NCBI RefSeq assembly: GCF_028476545.1
Contig: NW_026732723.1
Span: 162,966 to 226,965, forward strand
Origin: Physella acuta
Lineage: Eukaryota > Mollusca > Gastropoda > Physidae
Direction of reading: 5' to 3'
Length of the DNA stretch: 64,000 bases
Shown here piece by piece: positions 35,800-49,130 of the stretch. The notes beneath the pieces are model-generated. The model ran no database searches and was not told the DNA's origin. It saw nothing but the letters and a program-made list of their open reading frames with translations. Every line of letters starts with the position of its first letter. Positions within the stretch are counted from its first letter, which is position 1. Both the position numbers and the translations under genes were made by a program.

Positions 35800-35990
35800 C
35801 TTAATACGGTACACTCAAAAATTTGTTCGTTTAAGTGTGGCACCATTCAGGACATTTCCCAGTTTACGTACGGCACTATATACGACTTTAACTCCCGCAT
35901 GTATATTTAACTTAATACGGTACACTAAAAAATGTGTTCGTTTACGTGCGGCACTATAAAAGACTTTAACGCTCGCATGTACATTTAAAA
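35800..35990. repeat. Diverged tandem duplication
   Basis: CTTAATACGGTACACT.AAAAA.TTTGTTCG begins both copies (about 35800 and 35911), and both go on to ACG..CGGCACTATA and CGACTTTAAC/GACTTTAACG; the first copy has extra bases. Confidence 0.75.
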
Positions 35991-36302
35991 TCAGCAAACC
36001 AAGCTCGGCATTTTACGAGTTTTGTTCGTCCGTCTATTTATAGTCCAACCAAATAAAACATCGCCTATATGATGTATCGTCGTCTCCACAACATATCGGA
36101 TGTCTAAAGCAAGCTTTGAACAGAAATTCTGACCTTCACATTGAAACCTGACCCACACTCAACGACAGAATTGAAAAAATGACCTACTCTTCTATCAATA
36201 TTTTAAAGAAAGCCCCCCCCCCCCACCCTTATAATAGTTTGAGAAAACCCTCCACTATTATGTCAAGAACTTTAGATAACCTCCCTTGCATCGTTGAATA
36301 CA

Positions 36303-36427
36303 CTCGCTACATTCTGTTTTAAACTCCCACAAAGAGCTTAGCGCCAGCCGACCTTCAAATCTTAGACCTTTCAACTGTGTTAAGCTCCCACAAAGAGCTA
36401 AGCATCCTAGACCTTTCAACTCTTGAC
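36303..36427. repeat. Two-copy direct repeat
   Basis: CTCCCACAAAGAGCTTAGC and CTTAGACCTTTCAACT occur twice in the same order about 60 bp apart. Confidence 0.7.
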
Positions 36428-37016
36428 AATCCCTTCTCATTAATCATCTCCTTGAGCAAAAACTAGGATTAGACAAACATGAAAACGAAGCAAAATCTTT
36501 AATTTTTTTATGTCCTTGACTTAACAAATTTTTCCGAGGAAAACTTGAGGGACCCCAAAGGGTTGCATGACACGAAACGTCAACAAAGTTGTACATCCGG
36601 TTAGCCGTCAAAAGAAGCAATTTCGTTGTGTTTACCTCACTCAAGGCAGATAACTTTATTTTATCTTCAAACTTAACATTTTAGGAATAATTTCAGCGTC
36701 AGAGATGAACATAATGAAAATATAAATTTCCCTTACCTTGTTTATTGTTAGGAATAAGATTTCAATTTCTTCACTTGAATTTGTTACACTGGATGACCTT
36801 TGAACTCTGCATAAACAACTTTGTAGGCTACACAATAAACTTGGGTATTAAATCTAGAATAATGAAATGCAGAAATGTATAACAAAAATAGTTCTAACTT
36901 TGGTTTAACTAAAATATTAGCTTACATTTTTTTCCAGCTTTCGTTGCATTCTAATTTAAGTTTATATTAAAGCTTGTTTAAGGGTTTAGTTTTATTTGAC
37001 GAAGTTTATTAAATAT

Positions 37017-37222
37017 TGTGGCTGCTGACTAGTGCTAATCCGAAAGTCTAGAGTTCGAGTCCGGGTCCGAGTCATTAGAACGTCCCTGAGTCCACCCAGC
37101 TCTGATAGGTATCTAACTCAGTTTATGGGAGGTAAATGTGGCTGGGTAAAGTGATGACCACAGCTTGCCTTCATATTCCGAGGTCAAGAAATATATTAGC
37201 TCTACTTCATCTTCCAAATGGA
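37017..37222 (+). mobile_element. tRNA-derived SINE, near full length
   Basis: The head keeps the B box (GAGTTCGAGTCCGGG) after GCTAATCCGAAAGTCTA. The body has ACGTCCCTGAGTCCACCCAG and the 3' part ATTCCGAGGTCAAGAA and AGCTCTACTTCA. Same family as 7692..7913; the A box is damaged. Confidence 0.78.
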
Positions 37223-37344
37223 TCGTTATATCTAAAGATAATTGTTTAATTTCTGTGCTATTGTTTCCATAAGTTTCAATAAATGTAGTCTTTAAATTTT
37301 AGCTTTTGTTTGGAAAAAGTTATGTGGTTGCATGCCATTGCTAG

Positions 37345-37648
37345 GTGCCGCGTGGTCTGACGAGAGGGCGTATGAGTGCTAACTCCAAACGTCCCAAAGT
37401 CGTACCTCGGGTAGATGAGGTTCGTTACCTGAGGACAGCGACCCATCAAGGTGAGAAAACTTGAACAAACACCTGTCTTGCATATTGTTCCTGGATGGAC
37501 AAAGGCTAGGGAAGCAAATCTAAAAAGAAAAGCCGGCTGAAGTAGGAGTCAAGTGTCATACGGGGCATAACATGTTGACACGTAATAGTGCACCGGGCTG
37601 CTTAATAGGCCCAGACACGCCTGCCCCAATACTGACTTCAAAAGAAGA
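37345..37648 (+). mobile_element. Second tRNA-derived SINE family (probable)
   Basis: The head looks like a tRNA: GCCGCGTGGTCTGACGAGAG, then GGCGTATGAGTGCTAACTCC, then a weak B box AGTCGTACCTC. A body of about 230 bp follows, with CACCGGGCTGCTTAATAGGC and an A/G-rich tail TTCAAAAGAAGAAAAG. Only one copy is in the window, so family boundaries are a guess. Confidence 0.55.
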
Positions 37649-38869
37649 AAAGTTGAATTATGAGATTACATAAAGTGATACAAACAACACTGTTATAAAG
37701 GTAATCACGCTTTGGTGGAGTCATACCCCAGTTTGAATTAGCTGAATCACAGATCATGTTTTATACGTGCACCTACCAGGTTATAGCATGAGATTATCGT
37801 TTTATACAACTTTATCATGGCCGTTTGATATTTTACTATATGCATTGTCTCTATAGTCTACGTTGGTTAACGAAGATATGCAACTGTAATTACATATGCA
37901 GTGTGTAGCAGAAGTGTGCTACAAGGTCATGAATGCAGAAGGTCACAAGGTCAAACCTGTATATGTGATGTATGTCAGGATGGGAGACCTGTATGTGTAC
38001 TATATATTTGATGTAACTCAATGTAATGACGAATTGGTACATCAGAAGATCAGATCTGTATATGTGTTGTGTAGCACTGTATGTGTGTTATATGTTAAAA
38101 CTTCAGTCCTATATGTGTACTGTATGTGCGCTGTATGACGGTAGTGTGACGTCAGATCTGTATGTCTACTATATGTCATGACGCTAGATCTGTATGTGCG
38201 CTGTATGGCTGTATCATAACGTCAGGCATGTATCAACAACATACAGGTCTGGGGTTCTCAGAAAGTCACATACCTTTCCATTAGGTTAATCAGTTACCTG
38301 TACCGACTCACCTGTGGGTACCTGTGGAAGTAGGTGTAGCTACGTGTCGCTGCTTAATTACAACTCACACTCCAGCACCGCCGGATGTACTTACAGAACC
38401 AGGGGAGGTAAATTACATCTGGGGAATACGGTAAATTAAGGGAGATAATTACGTGTGTTATTCTACACCGAATAATAAAATGTGTGATCTAGCTTATAAA
38501 ATACCGACATGAAAGCTGAAAGGGAATACAGCCTTGCCAAAATAGCTCAGTGGACGATTTATTTAGAAGCACAATAAATGTAAAACTTTTTTTTTATTGG
38601 TGGGGGTGGGAGGGAGGCGGAGTGGAGGGTATGGGACAGTGGTATTATGTAATGCGGATGGTTAACATATATGTGGGAATAAAATAAAATTACAAAGTTA
38701 TACGCAAATACACCGTTTACATAATTACTATTATACCTCTTTACTGCAAAGGCCAATTCGCGGCATTAAGACATGCCACTTTAATTTAAGATGCAGCGTT
38801 GTTTTTATAAAGCAGAACTAGTTAGGCCAAAACTTTAAATGGTGAACAGATATTAGATACTAGCATGTC
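37649..38869. other. Spacer with degenerate TGTATGTG words
   Basis: At 37960..38240 CTGTATGTGTACTATATGT-like words recur without fixed period. The rest shows nothing. Confidence 0.5.
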
Positions 38870-39140
38870 GCTGGAGGGCGTCAGACAACTAGTGGTTTCG
38901 CTCTAAATGGAGTCAGCCACTAAAACATAGCATGGAGTCAGGGAGAGATCGGGCAGCCGTGCTAAATGGAGTCAGGCAGCTACTAAACAATCTGGTTAGG
39001 TGGAGTCAGTGAGCGAATAAACGTTGGAGTGGAGTCAGTGACTAAACCTCGGCGTGGAGTCAGACAGTGACTAGACCTTGGAGTGGAGTCAGTCAGATAC
39101 TTAACGTTGGAGTGGAGTCAGTGAGCGACTAAACCTTAGC
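38870..39140. repeat. Degenerate minisatellite, TGGAGTCAG words
   Basis: TGGAGTCAGTGAGCGACTAA-like units of 25-35 bp repeat about eight times with large length changes. Confidence 0.7.
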
Positions 39141-39838
<698 letters not shown>

Positions 39839-40349
39839 TTACTATCTTACTATGTTACATGGCTTTGGCAAATGAGAAACATTTATCTAATGCAGTAAAA
39901 AAACTTGTTACTAAAAATCGTGGGCGTTTGACATGAATGATGATTCTTGATATAGACTCATAGTTCTGAATATTCATGATTTAGACCCGTTTTATTCAAT
40001 ATAAGATTCATGATTTAAAAAAGGGCTCGCCCACTTCGTATAAAACTTTCGCATAACAATTGTTGGATGGTCCCACACTAACTTCCACTCGCAGTTCGCA
40101 CATTACCCCGTCGAAACTCTTCCATTGAGTGAATGATTGTGTTTGTACTACTGATGAGGGGGCACTCGGCTGTAGGTGGTGTATAATTGTAGGGTCATAC
40201 TGAGGTGTCTGGGAAAAGGGTTCTAAATCAGGTCGATGGTAGGGGGTCATGTACAGCGGGGCTAAATTAGTGAAATGGGGGCCAGTTGAAGTAGGTCTAG
40301 ATTAGTGAGGCGAGTGGAGGTCAAGTACAGGGGTACCTAAATAGTACTT

Positions 40350-40490
40350 CTAGAGCAGTAAGGATGGGGTCAAGATGTAACAGGATGGGGTCAAGATATA
40401 CCAGTAAAGATGGAGTCAAGATCGAACAGTAAATATGGGGTCAGGATCCAGCAGTAAAGACAGGGTTAGATCTAATCAGTAAAGATGAAA
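40350..40490. repeat. Degenerate minisatellite, about 23-bp unit
   Basis: Six copies of CAGTAAAGATGGGGTCAAGA-like words. Confidence 0.75.
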
Positions 40491-40644
40491 CTGTCAGAAA
40501 TAAGTCAGGAAATGCTGTGACGGTAAGGCCTGGTTTAAGATACATTTTCTCCAAACAAAGAAGATAGGATACACGTGCATTCTTAGACTAGTTGAATTTG
40601 TTTCTGTGATGAACGTGTGCCCGTGCTACATGCGTCTATGTGCC

Positions 40645-40830
40645 TGAGATTCCAGCTGACCAGTCTGGCAGCCTGGTATGTCCAGGGCAATAACTGACCA
40701 GTCAGGTATTCTGGTACGTCAAGGTAGATGCCAACAGCTGACCAGTCTGGCAGCCTGATATGTCCAGATCAACAACTGACCAGTCAGGTATTCCGGTATG
40801 TCCAACAGCTGACCAATCCTGTAGCAAAAC
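40645..40830. repeat. Composite tandem repeat, CTGACCAGTC words
   Basis: CTGACCAGTCTGGCAGCCTG and CTGACCAGTCAGGTATTC alternate, so the period is about 95 bp made of two related halves. Confidence 0.8.
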
Positions 40831-40879
40831 ACCCCTCAGATAAACGCCACCAATTCCTGATGTAGCTACATGAACGCCG

Positions 40880-41425
40880 TGTGGCAGGGGGGGGGGGGTA
40901 GTCGTGTGGTTACAGGAATGTGGCAGGGGGGTAGTCGTGTGGTTACAGGAATGTGGCAGGGGGGTAGTCGTGTGGTTACAGGAATGTGGCAGGGGGGTAG
41001 TCGTGTGGTTACAGGAATACCGTGTGGCAGGGGGGGTAGTCGTGTGGCTACAGGAATGTGGCAGGGGGGTAGTCGTGTGGTTACAGGAATACCGTGTGGC
41101 AGGGGGGGTAGTCGTGTGGTTACAGGAATGTGGCAGGGGGGTAGTCGTGTGGTTACAGGAATACCGTGTGGCAGGGGGGGTAGTCGTGTGGCTACAGGAA
41201 TGTGGCAGGGGGGTAGTCGTGTGGTTACAGGAATGTGGCAGGGGGGTAGTCGTGTGGTTACAGGAATGTGGCAGGGGGGTAGTCGTGTGGTTATAGGAAT
41301 GCCGTGTGGCAGGGGGGTAGTCGTGTGGTTACAGGAATGTGGCAGGGGGGTAGTCGTGTGGTTACAGGAATGTGACAGGGGGGTAGTCGTGTGGTTACAG
41401 GAATGCCGTGTGGCAGGAGGATAGT
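40880..41425. repeat. Minisatellite, 33-bp unit
   Basis: About 16 copies of GTCGTGTGGTTACAGGAATG plus TGGCAGGGGGGTA, some with an added ACCGTG. Clean and likely young. It keeps long frames open on both strands (up to 222 codons), which I treat as artefact. Confidence 0.97.
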
Positions 41426-41837
41426 CGTGTTGCCTAAAGTATGTCGGCAATGTCTGCACGACGAAGACATTCAAGCTGCCTGCTTGTTTCTTACACATTA
41501 ATTTCACCAAACCGGAAGTTGAAATCCCTGCCATGTGACGTAAGCAAACATCACGTGAGCGTAAGTTAGATGTGAATTATATGTTAAACATCCGTTATCA
41601 TATTTCATAATTTTGTTACATGTCATATTCCCTTTTCCTGTACATACATTTACTGTAATCGACATAGATCTAGACATATAAGTGGACTACCATTAGAGGA
41701 ACTCACTAGAAATCATTCACTTCCTATTTACATTTGTAATGTTTCTTTTCTAAAAACGGAATCTAGTTTTTTTTTCTTCTACATCACCATTTTTCAGCCC
41801 ATCTTTTTTAAAGATTATCTTGCTCATGAGTCGCTAT

Positions 41838-41955
41838 TGAGATAATTACTTGATATTCAAACTAAGTAAATAATATAACTAATCGCATTTAAGCTATAGA
41901 GATAGTTACTTGATATTCAAACTAAGTAAATAATATAACTAATCGCATTTGAGCC
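41838..41955. repeat. Tandem duplication, about 62-bp unit
   Basis: TTACTTGATATTCAAACTAA and AATATAACTAATCGCATTT occur twice in a row, almost unchanged. Confidence 0.9.
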
Positions 41956-44900
41956 ATTAATTAATGCATGATTAACTCCTTGATTTAACCACCGAACTAA
42001 GTGCACTACATTTTTTTTATGTTACACCTAATCCTAAGTTTAATCATGAGAGTATAGTAAGAGAGATTATCATGAGAGATAAGCATGAGAGATTAGTATC
42101 AGAAATAAGCATGATATATGGTTTTTCATTAGTCTAAGTCAGGGTATATAAAATATGTATCACTAAGTTCGAGTATTATTTTCATGGCCAATAAATGTTT
42201 ATATTAGAATACAAATTGCACTAAGTAAAAATAACCGAGGAGATAGTATGTATTTATTTTACATACATTTGCATACATTACTTTTTAAAATAAAATTCTA
42301 AAACAAGCTAGTTCTGTTGAGTTCTGAAATTCTAGTGACGTTATTTCTCTCGCTGTACGGCATATAATTTACCCCCCCCCCCTCCCCTTACCCCCCAACA
42401 CTAAGCCCCACCTTAGCTGCATCTGTATCGGTGCATGTCGCGACCTGCCAACGCTAAAGTTAAATCGACCAAATCGCGGCTTGGCTAGAATTCTATTTTT
42501 ACAACGTTTCTGCTTTAACTTAAACAAAGTGCTTTGCACACATTTAAACTTTTCTTTCAAACCAGTTTACATAAGCCTATATTAAATGCGTTCTGCAGCT
42601 TTCGTCCAGTGCAATAAAAATTATTAAAAGCTTTTAAAATCAGTTATTAACCAAGTTTTCTTATTCCAACTGAATTTATTCTATAACTTCACATGGCAAG
42701 CTAAACATCCTTTAAACCAACAGCACAAGTCTGGCCACATACCACATGAGGTAGGGACGATGATGTGGGTGTAGGATATGTTGAGGTGGGTATGTGAACT
42801 GGGGGTGGGGGGTTGAGCTAATCTTAATTTAAAAACAACTCAGTCAGATGCTAGACAATGAACTTTTCAATAATTAGACCTGGAATAATAGATCATTTAA
42901 TCTATCATGCCTGGGTGATAGATTCACTACCAGATACACGTTGACCATGAAGTAATCTTCACCCCCACCCCCACTCTCATCCTCCCTCATTCCCCCTCTG
43001 ACGCTCACATGAAGTGAGTACATACAATGCCAGTCACTGTGTCCTTGAGTACACGGTCCGTCAGCCACGGTTCACGTGCCGTGCACGAGATTTGGCCGAG
43101 AAATAAAAATCTGGCAAGATATTGAATAGATTGTGATTAATGGAGGTAGAAACGAAATGATTCATAAGAATGGTAACAGCATAGAAACGTGATTAATATT
43201 GATCTCAATCGCGGATGTGTTTTTATATGCTGGATGCGTAGGGGAGAAATTAGGGCGATTTGTAGATTTGATTTCTTGAACTGAAGAGTTCTATTTCTGG
43301 ATAAAGCTGTTTTATTATTTATTTCATGTTTTATTTTGTGTTGGGGACGTGGGTTGTAGTGTGCGGCGTGTCAGTGCATGTGTAAGGGGTGTGTCAGTTG
43401 TATGTCATTGTGTTGGTAATGTCAGCTGATCTGTCTGTTTTTTGTCCCTCTGTACGTCTGTTATGTCAGTAGATAGGCTTTGCCATCAATACTCAGTATA
43501 AAATTCATACAATCACTTGCTTTGTAAAATGTAATTTAAATAAAACACTATTTAATTTTACATCTGGTAAATGTATTCATTTCGTTTTATAAAATTTTTA
43601 CATTTACAATAATCCTTATATAAATTATTATAGATAATCCTAATCTACATATTTTCAAAATTTAAAAAAAAAACGTCAATTAACTTTATTCGAATTTCTA
43701 TATTCTGTTATTCAAAATGCTAAGGATTTTCTTATACAAAATATTATCAATGTTCCCAATCAAAATAATATCAATGTTCCAAATTCTAGAAATATCCACA
43801 TTTTCTACGAAAATATGATCAATATTCTTAATGAAATAAGCGTGCTGTGCGGTTTATTGATAAGGTTACGTAACGCCATCTCATGTAAGACACGCGTACA
43901 ACAGGTTCACACAACGTCAGTGTGACAAGGGAAGCAATCGCTCGGAACAACGTTAGCTCCCCTGATTTCACACGGTTGCCCTTGTACGGCCGGCCAGGGA
44001 AAGATAAGCAAGATGTAGAGTCACTGATCTCCCTTTGCACTGGTCAGTTGCTTAGTGTGCGGGCGAGTGTCGTCATATTTTCGGTACATTTTTAATAAGC
44101 GTGGGATAATCTGCGAATTGCGAAATCACCACGGTGGAAAAAAAAGAAACATCAGCATTCTTTTAATAAGAATATCCGTCTTCACAACAGAGAGAAGCGT
44201 TTGTGAACGTGATTCCTGTAAAAATAATTCTTCAGGCAAAGGACGTAATACTATCCATCAATTATTTACAGAATAATGCGATTTATTTTGTTTTATATCG
44301 GCTTGAGTGGAAGCGAGTTCAAGGTCAATATAGCGAGCAATATCCAGGTTAATAAGTTTATATTTATATTCGAAATATAAATATATAATATACATGTATA
44401 TTAACACATTTTGAATACATTTTCGTCATTCAATCTGTCTTTCTCGAACGTTCCGCTGAGGTACACATTTAAATGTACCTGAAATTTAATTCTGCTTCTA
44501 CCAAATAGCGAGTATTTTACATTCAAGAAGACAGAAATAAAATAAGATGTGAATCGATATATTTTACCCTCTATCGGTGTGACAGTATTTATACTCGTAT
44601 AACATGTTTATAAAGTTTACCCAGTCTAGAGTTTTTACTTATGTTGAAATAATTGATTCAAGGGGTTTGAATGTCAAATTTTTAAATAAGCGATTCATTT
44701 CTATTAATGGTGTTGTAAGGGAGTTGTAGGGGCGTCAAATCGGCATAAACCAGTTGACGAAAATCCTTCTATCAATGTTGTTGATCTGGATACAAATCGT
44801 GATTTCGACAATTTCGCCTTCGTGGCGGCCCTAAAAAAACTTAACTTTTGACATTTTTAAAAAGAAATTAATAATTTTAAAATCAATGATACAAAATTTG

Positions 44901-45135
44901 CAGATGTTGAGAACGTGAAAATATTTTTATGCGTTTAATAAAACTATATTTATTATTTCATCATGCCTAAATTTAGATATAAAAAAGAAATTGCTAATAA
45001 AAAAGTTTGAAATCGTGAGACGAGCTATAGAGATCGTGGACATACATTACTCGAAGTAGGAAGTTGTTGTTTTTTAGCAACCCCCCCCCCCCCCCTCCAT
45101 GTAGAAGTGTACCACTTTACCTGTTAATTTTTAGA
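41956..45135. other. Long spacer, nothing recognised
   Basis: AT-rich, with C runs near 42371 and 45080 and AATATCAATGTTCC-like words near 43740..43830. Frames of 60-73 codons only. Confidence 0.5.
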
Positions 45136-45257
45136 ACTGGCAGATGGGCATAGTGCTGACCACATTATAACCTTACATGCCGAGATCACAGAATCAGATG
45201 AACTCTACTTCACTTACCCCATAAACCGTCAGGTACTAACGGGAACTTTACTTTAAG
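45136..45257 (+). mobile_element. SINE 3' fragment
   Basis: Plus-strand match to the SINE body and end: ATAGTGCTGACCACATTATA, ATGCCGAGATCACAG, GATGAACTCTACTTCACTTA, CCCATAAACCGTCAGGTA. The tRNA-like head is missing. Confidence 0.78.
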
Positions 45258-45384
45258 AACATTACTCAATAGCAACCTGTAATAATGTCTTCCCTGTTTG
45301 TTAAATATCAACATACAAAAATTGTATGTAATGAGAAATGTACACACAAGATCCTAATTAGAAATGCTTTTGGCGTTCTTCCCA

Positions 45385-45495
45385 TTGTAGATGGTATCGT
45401 ATATTTATTTGTAAACAACAAACAGTGTCATTTTTGTATTTCTATTGTAAATGGTATCTTATATTTATTTGTAAAAAACAAACAGTCTCATTGTT
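45385..45495. repeat. Two-copy tandem repeat, about 67 bp
   Basis: GTA.ATGGTATC.TATATTTATTTGTAAA and CAAACAGT.TCATT.TTGTAT occur twice in order. Confidence 0.85.
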
Positions 45496-46157
45496 GTATA
45501 TCTGTATGGAATGTAAACAATGCGAAGAAAAATAAAGTTTAATTTCTCGAGGACAATTACTTTGATGATTAGAAATTTAAAAACGAAACTAGATTAATCA
45601 ACCCTTCGGCCGAAAACCTAAGAAAAAAATTATTCAAAGCTCGCACAACTAATTAAGCTGTTAGCTTTGTCCCCAATATTTGTTATTAATTAAGCGCAAA
45701 TTAGAACCAAAACATTTTTCGGAGATAAAAATTAAAACCGATATTTCACTAATGACCTAATCAGACGGTAATTTTTTAAATTAGATAATTAAGGCGCCGT
45801 TATTTGAAGCAATTTCTAATGCAACGTTTAGAATTAAGAGCACTGGGAAGATTAGCCTTTTCCATCATTGCAGGTCAGGGCAACCACATCAACCACACAA
45901 CATGTTGACAACATTAACCACATTACAGATCGCTCAAGACAACCACACGACATACTGACCACCTCAACAACACGACACACTTACCACATTAGCCACACCA
46001 CAAGAAACACCGACAACATTAGCCACACCACACACTGACCCCCGCCAACCACACGACAAACTGACCACGCCACTACCTAACAAATCCCACCACCCCTTTT
46101 TGCCTACAACGGTGAATGAGAAATTCATCTCACGCTTGCCGACAGCTACAACAGCGG
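45496..46157. other. Spacer grading into CCACAC-rich sequence
   Basis: From 45890, AACCACACGACA-like words recur with loose period and lead up to the 1-kb minisatellite. Confidence 0.5.
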
Positions 46158-47168
46158 TGAACTACTCACACATTCCCACACACAAGTTCAGGTGAACTAC
46201 TCACACATTCCCACACAAAAGTTCAGGTGAACTACTCACACATTCCCACACAAAAGTTCAGGTGAACTACTCACACATTATCACACACAAGCTCAGGTGA
46301 ACTACTTACACATTCCCACACAAAAGTTCAGGTGAACTACTACACATTATCACACACAAGCTCAGGTGAACTACTTACACATTCCCACACAAAAGTTCAG
46401 GTGAACTACTACACATTATCACACACAAGCTCAGGTGAACTACTCACACATTATCACACACAAGCTCAGGTGAACTACTTACACATTCCCACACAAAAGT
46501 TCAGGTGAACTACTACACATTATCACACACAAGCTCAGGTGAACTACTCACACATTATCACACACAAGCTCAGGTGAACTACTCACACATTATCACACAC
46601 AAGCTCAGGTGAACTACTTACACATTCCCACACAAAAGTTCAGGTGAACTACTCACACATTATCACACACAAGCTCAGGTGAACTACTTACACATTCCCA
46701 CACAAAAGTTCAGGTGAACTACTACACATTATCACACACAAGCTCAGGTGAACTACTTACACATTCCCACACAAAAGTTCAGGTGAACTACTACACATTA
46801 TCACACACAAGCTCAGGTGAACTACTCACACATTATCACACACAAGCTCAGGTGAACTACTTACACATTCCCACACAAAAGTTCAGGTGAACTACTACAC
46901 ATTATCACACACAAGCTCAGGTGAACTACTCACACATTATCACACACAAGCTCAGGTGAACTACTCACACATTATCACACACAAGCTCAGGTGAACTACT
47001 CACACATTATCACACACAAGCTCAGGTGAACTACTTACACATTCCCACACAAAAGTTCAGGTGAACTACTCACACATTATCACACACAAGCTCAGGTGAA
47101 CTACTCACACATTATAACACACAAGTTCATGTGAACTACTCACACATTCCCACACAAAAGTTCAACCT
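46158..47168. repeat. 1-kb minisatellite, 33-35-bp unit, two interleaved forms
   Basis: About 30 copies of AGGTGAACTACTCACACATT plus ATCACACACAAGCTC. A second form has CCCACACAAAAGTTC. The forms alternate in repeating patterns, so blocks of several units spread together. Each unit carries CAGGTGAACT, which is also in the SINE 3' end. Confidence 0.96.
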
Positions 47169-47674
47169 TGAGTTAAACGGACGAGAGGAAACACAATATA
47201 GCCAATGGGGGGCGTGGGAGTGCCCCAGGGGTAGGGGGTTAGGGGGGTGGGTAGGTTCTAATCACGGGAGCCCGACACTATTGTTCCAGAGGACGTTTTA
47301 AAAGCTTGGGTGTTGGTGAACTTAATACCCGTGTGTTGGGTTAGCGATGGTTAGATGGCACTGTGACGCTATTAGTATTAGTTTACCATAAGGCTACTTA
47401 ATTAACTGTCTAAAAGCACTAGTTAGACTTTGTTAATTGTTAACTTAGGCATCAAAGTTGATCACGGAAATGCAGAAAGTTAAGTTAATGTTAAGTTAAA
47501 ATACTTGATGGTATGGGCTTTTGCTTGTAAAGGTAAGAAAGTCATCTATTTTTATATAACATTAAGGTCAAAGGGTCAAGGTTTCAGGTTTGACCTTATT
47601 AATTTAACGTTGTCATAAATAAGTAAGACAATGCTCTATATTTTAAAAACCGAACCGAGTACCCAATTGACACA

Positions 47675-47755
47675 GACTATCCAAATGACAACTGACTATC
47701 CGAATGACAACTGACTATCCAAATGACAACTAATTACCCAATGACAGCTGATTTA
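47675..47755. repeat. Short minisatellite, about 19-bp unit
   Basis: Four copies of ACTATCCAAATGACAACTG, the last one decayed. Confidence 0.85.
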
Positions 47756-48414
47756 ACTATAGTGATGAACCATTGTCCTACCGATGACCAAAATCCCAAT
47801 ACGTTTCTTCTCCTTCATTCCCTCTACACTGTAAGACTGGCGGGCAGCAAACAGCAAGCACAACATAGGGAACCAACTCCAGTAGTCCCAAATTTAGCAT
47901 TTTTTCTTTGGGTAAGATTCTGCGACCTGAGTCTAGAACTCGTTCGTTGGCGGAGTGTAGAGTTCTGTACAATAGTTCCAAACTTTCAGGAGCCAAATAA
48001 ACTCTCACCATCTTTTAGTGTCCGTTAACTGTTGCATTGTTCGACCTCCATTTTTAAACAGTGGCCACAAATTTTGATTGGCCTAAATTCTGGGGTAACT
48101 GTGTCTGTGACAGACAAGGGGCACTTAACTCCAGGTCCCTGAACTCTCTGGAGGTCAGTGAAAAGATCCGAAAGGGGTTAAAGGTTAGTGGGTGGCACGG
48201 ATGAAAGAAAAACACACTCTCTACAGATCATTGCTTTCTCGAATTTGTTTTTAGGTTAAGTAAAGTATTTCACCTAAAATCAACTGAGTGGGAGTTTTAT
48301 ATTTAAAGCCATTGACCTTGACCTAGTGAACAAACAGGACATTTTTTAGCAGTCTTCGCTTGATTGATTGATTGATACGCTTGAGGAAATGGTGTACAAT
48401 AACTCCCACTTTAC
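47756..48414. other. Spacer, nothing recognised
   Basis: A 101-codon plus frame at 47723..48028 overlaps the edge of a minisatellite and has no known domain. Confidence 0.4.
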
Positions 48415-49130
48415 ACTCCAAAAATACACTCTCACCATACACTCCCAATATACAGCCTAACCATACACTCTCAACATACACTCCGAATATATACCCCTAA
48501 ATACACTCCAACATACAGTCCCAAAATACACTCCGAACATACACCCCAACATACACTCCCACCATACACTCCCAACATACACTCCCAACATACACTCCCA
48601 ACATACACTCCCAACATACACTCCATACATACACTCCCAATATACTCTCTCACCATACATTCTCACCATACACTCCCAACACACTCTCCCAACATACACT
48701 CCCAACACACACTCCCAATATACACTCCCAACATACACTCCCAACATACACTCCCAACATACACTCCCACCATACACTCCCAACATACACTCCCACCATA
48801 CACTCCCAACATACACTCCATACATACACTCCCAATATACACTCCCAACATACACTCTCACCATACACTCCCAACATACACTCCCAACACACACTCTCAC
48901 CATACACTCCAAACATCCACTCCCAACATACACTCCCAACATACACTTCATACATACACTCCCAACATACACTCCCAACACACACTCTCACCATACACTC
49001 CAAACATCCACTCCCAACATACACTTCATACATACACTCCCAACATACACTCCCAACATCCACCCCAATCATACACTCCCAACATCCACCCCAATCATAC
49101 ATTCTCACCATACACTCCCAATATACACTC
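48415..49130. repeat. Minisatellite, 13-bp unit, about 55 copies
   Basis: Unit ACACTCCCAACAT with common variants (CTCACCATACACT, ATACATACACT). The minus strand has several overlapping frames of 60-178 codons (VGSVCWECMLGVY-like) because the unit has no stop in them. Confidence 0.96.

Noticed and set aside
40866-41534. 222-codon minus frame and 184-codon plus frame
   Set aside because: Both read the same 33-bp minisatellite on opposite strands.
46158-47168. CRISPR-like array
   Set aside because: Units are contiguous without unique spacers and the sequence is eukaryotic.
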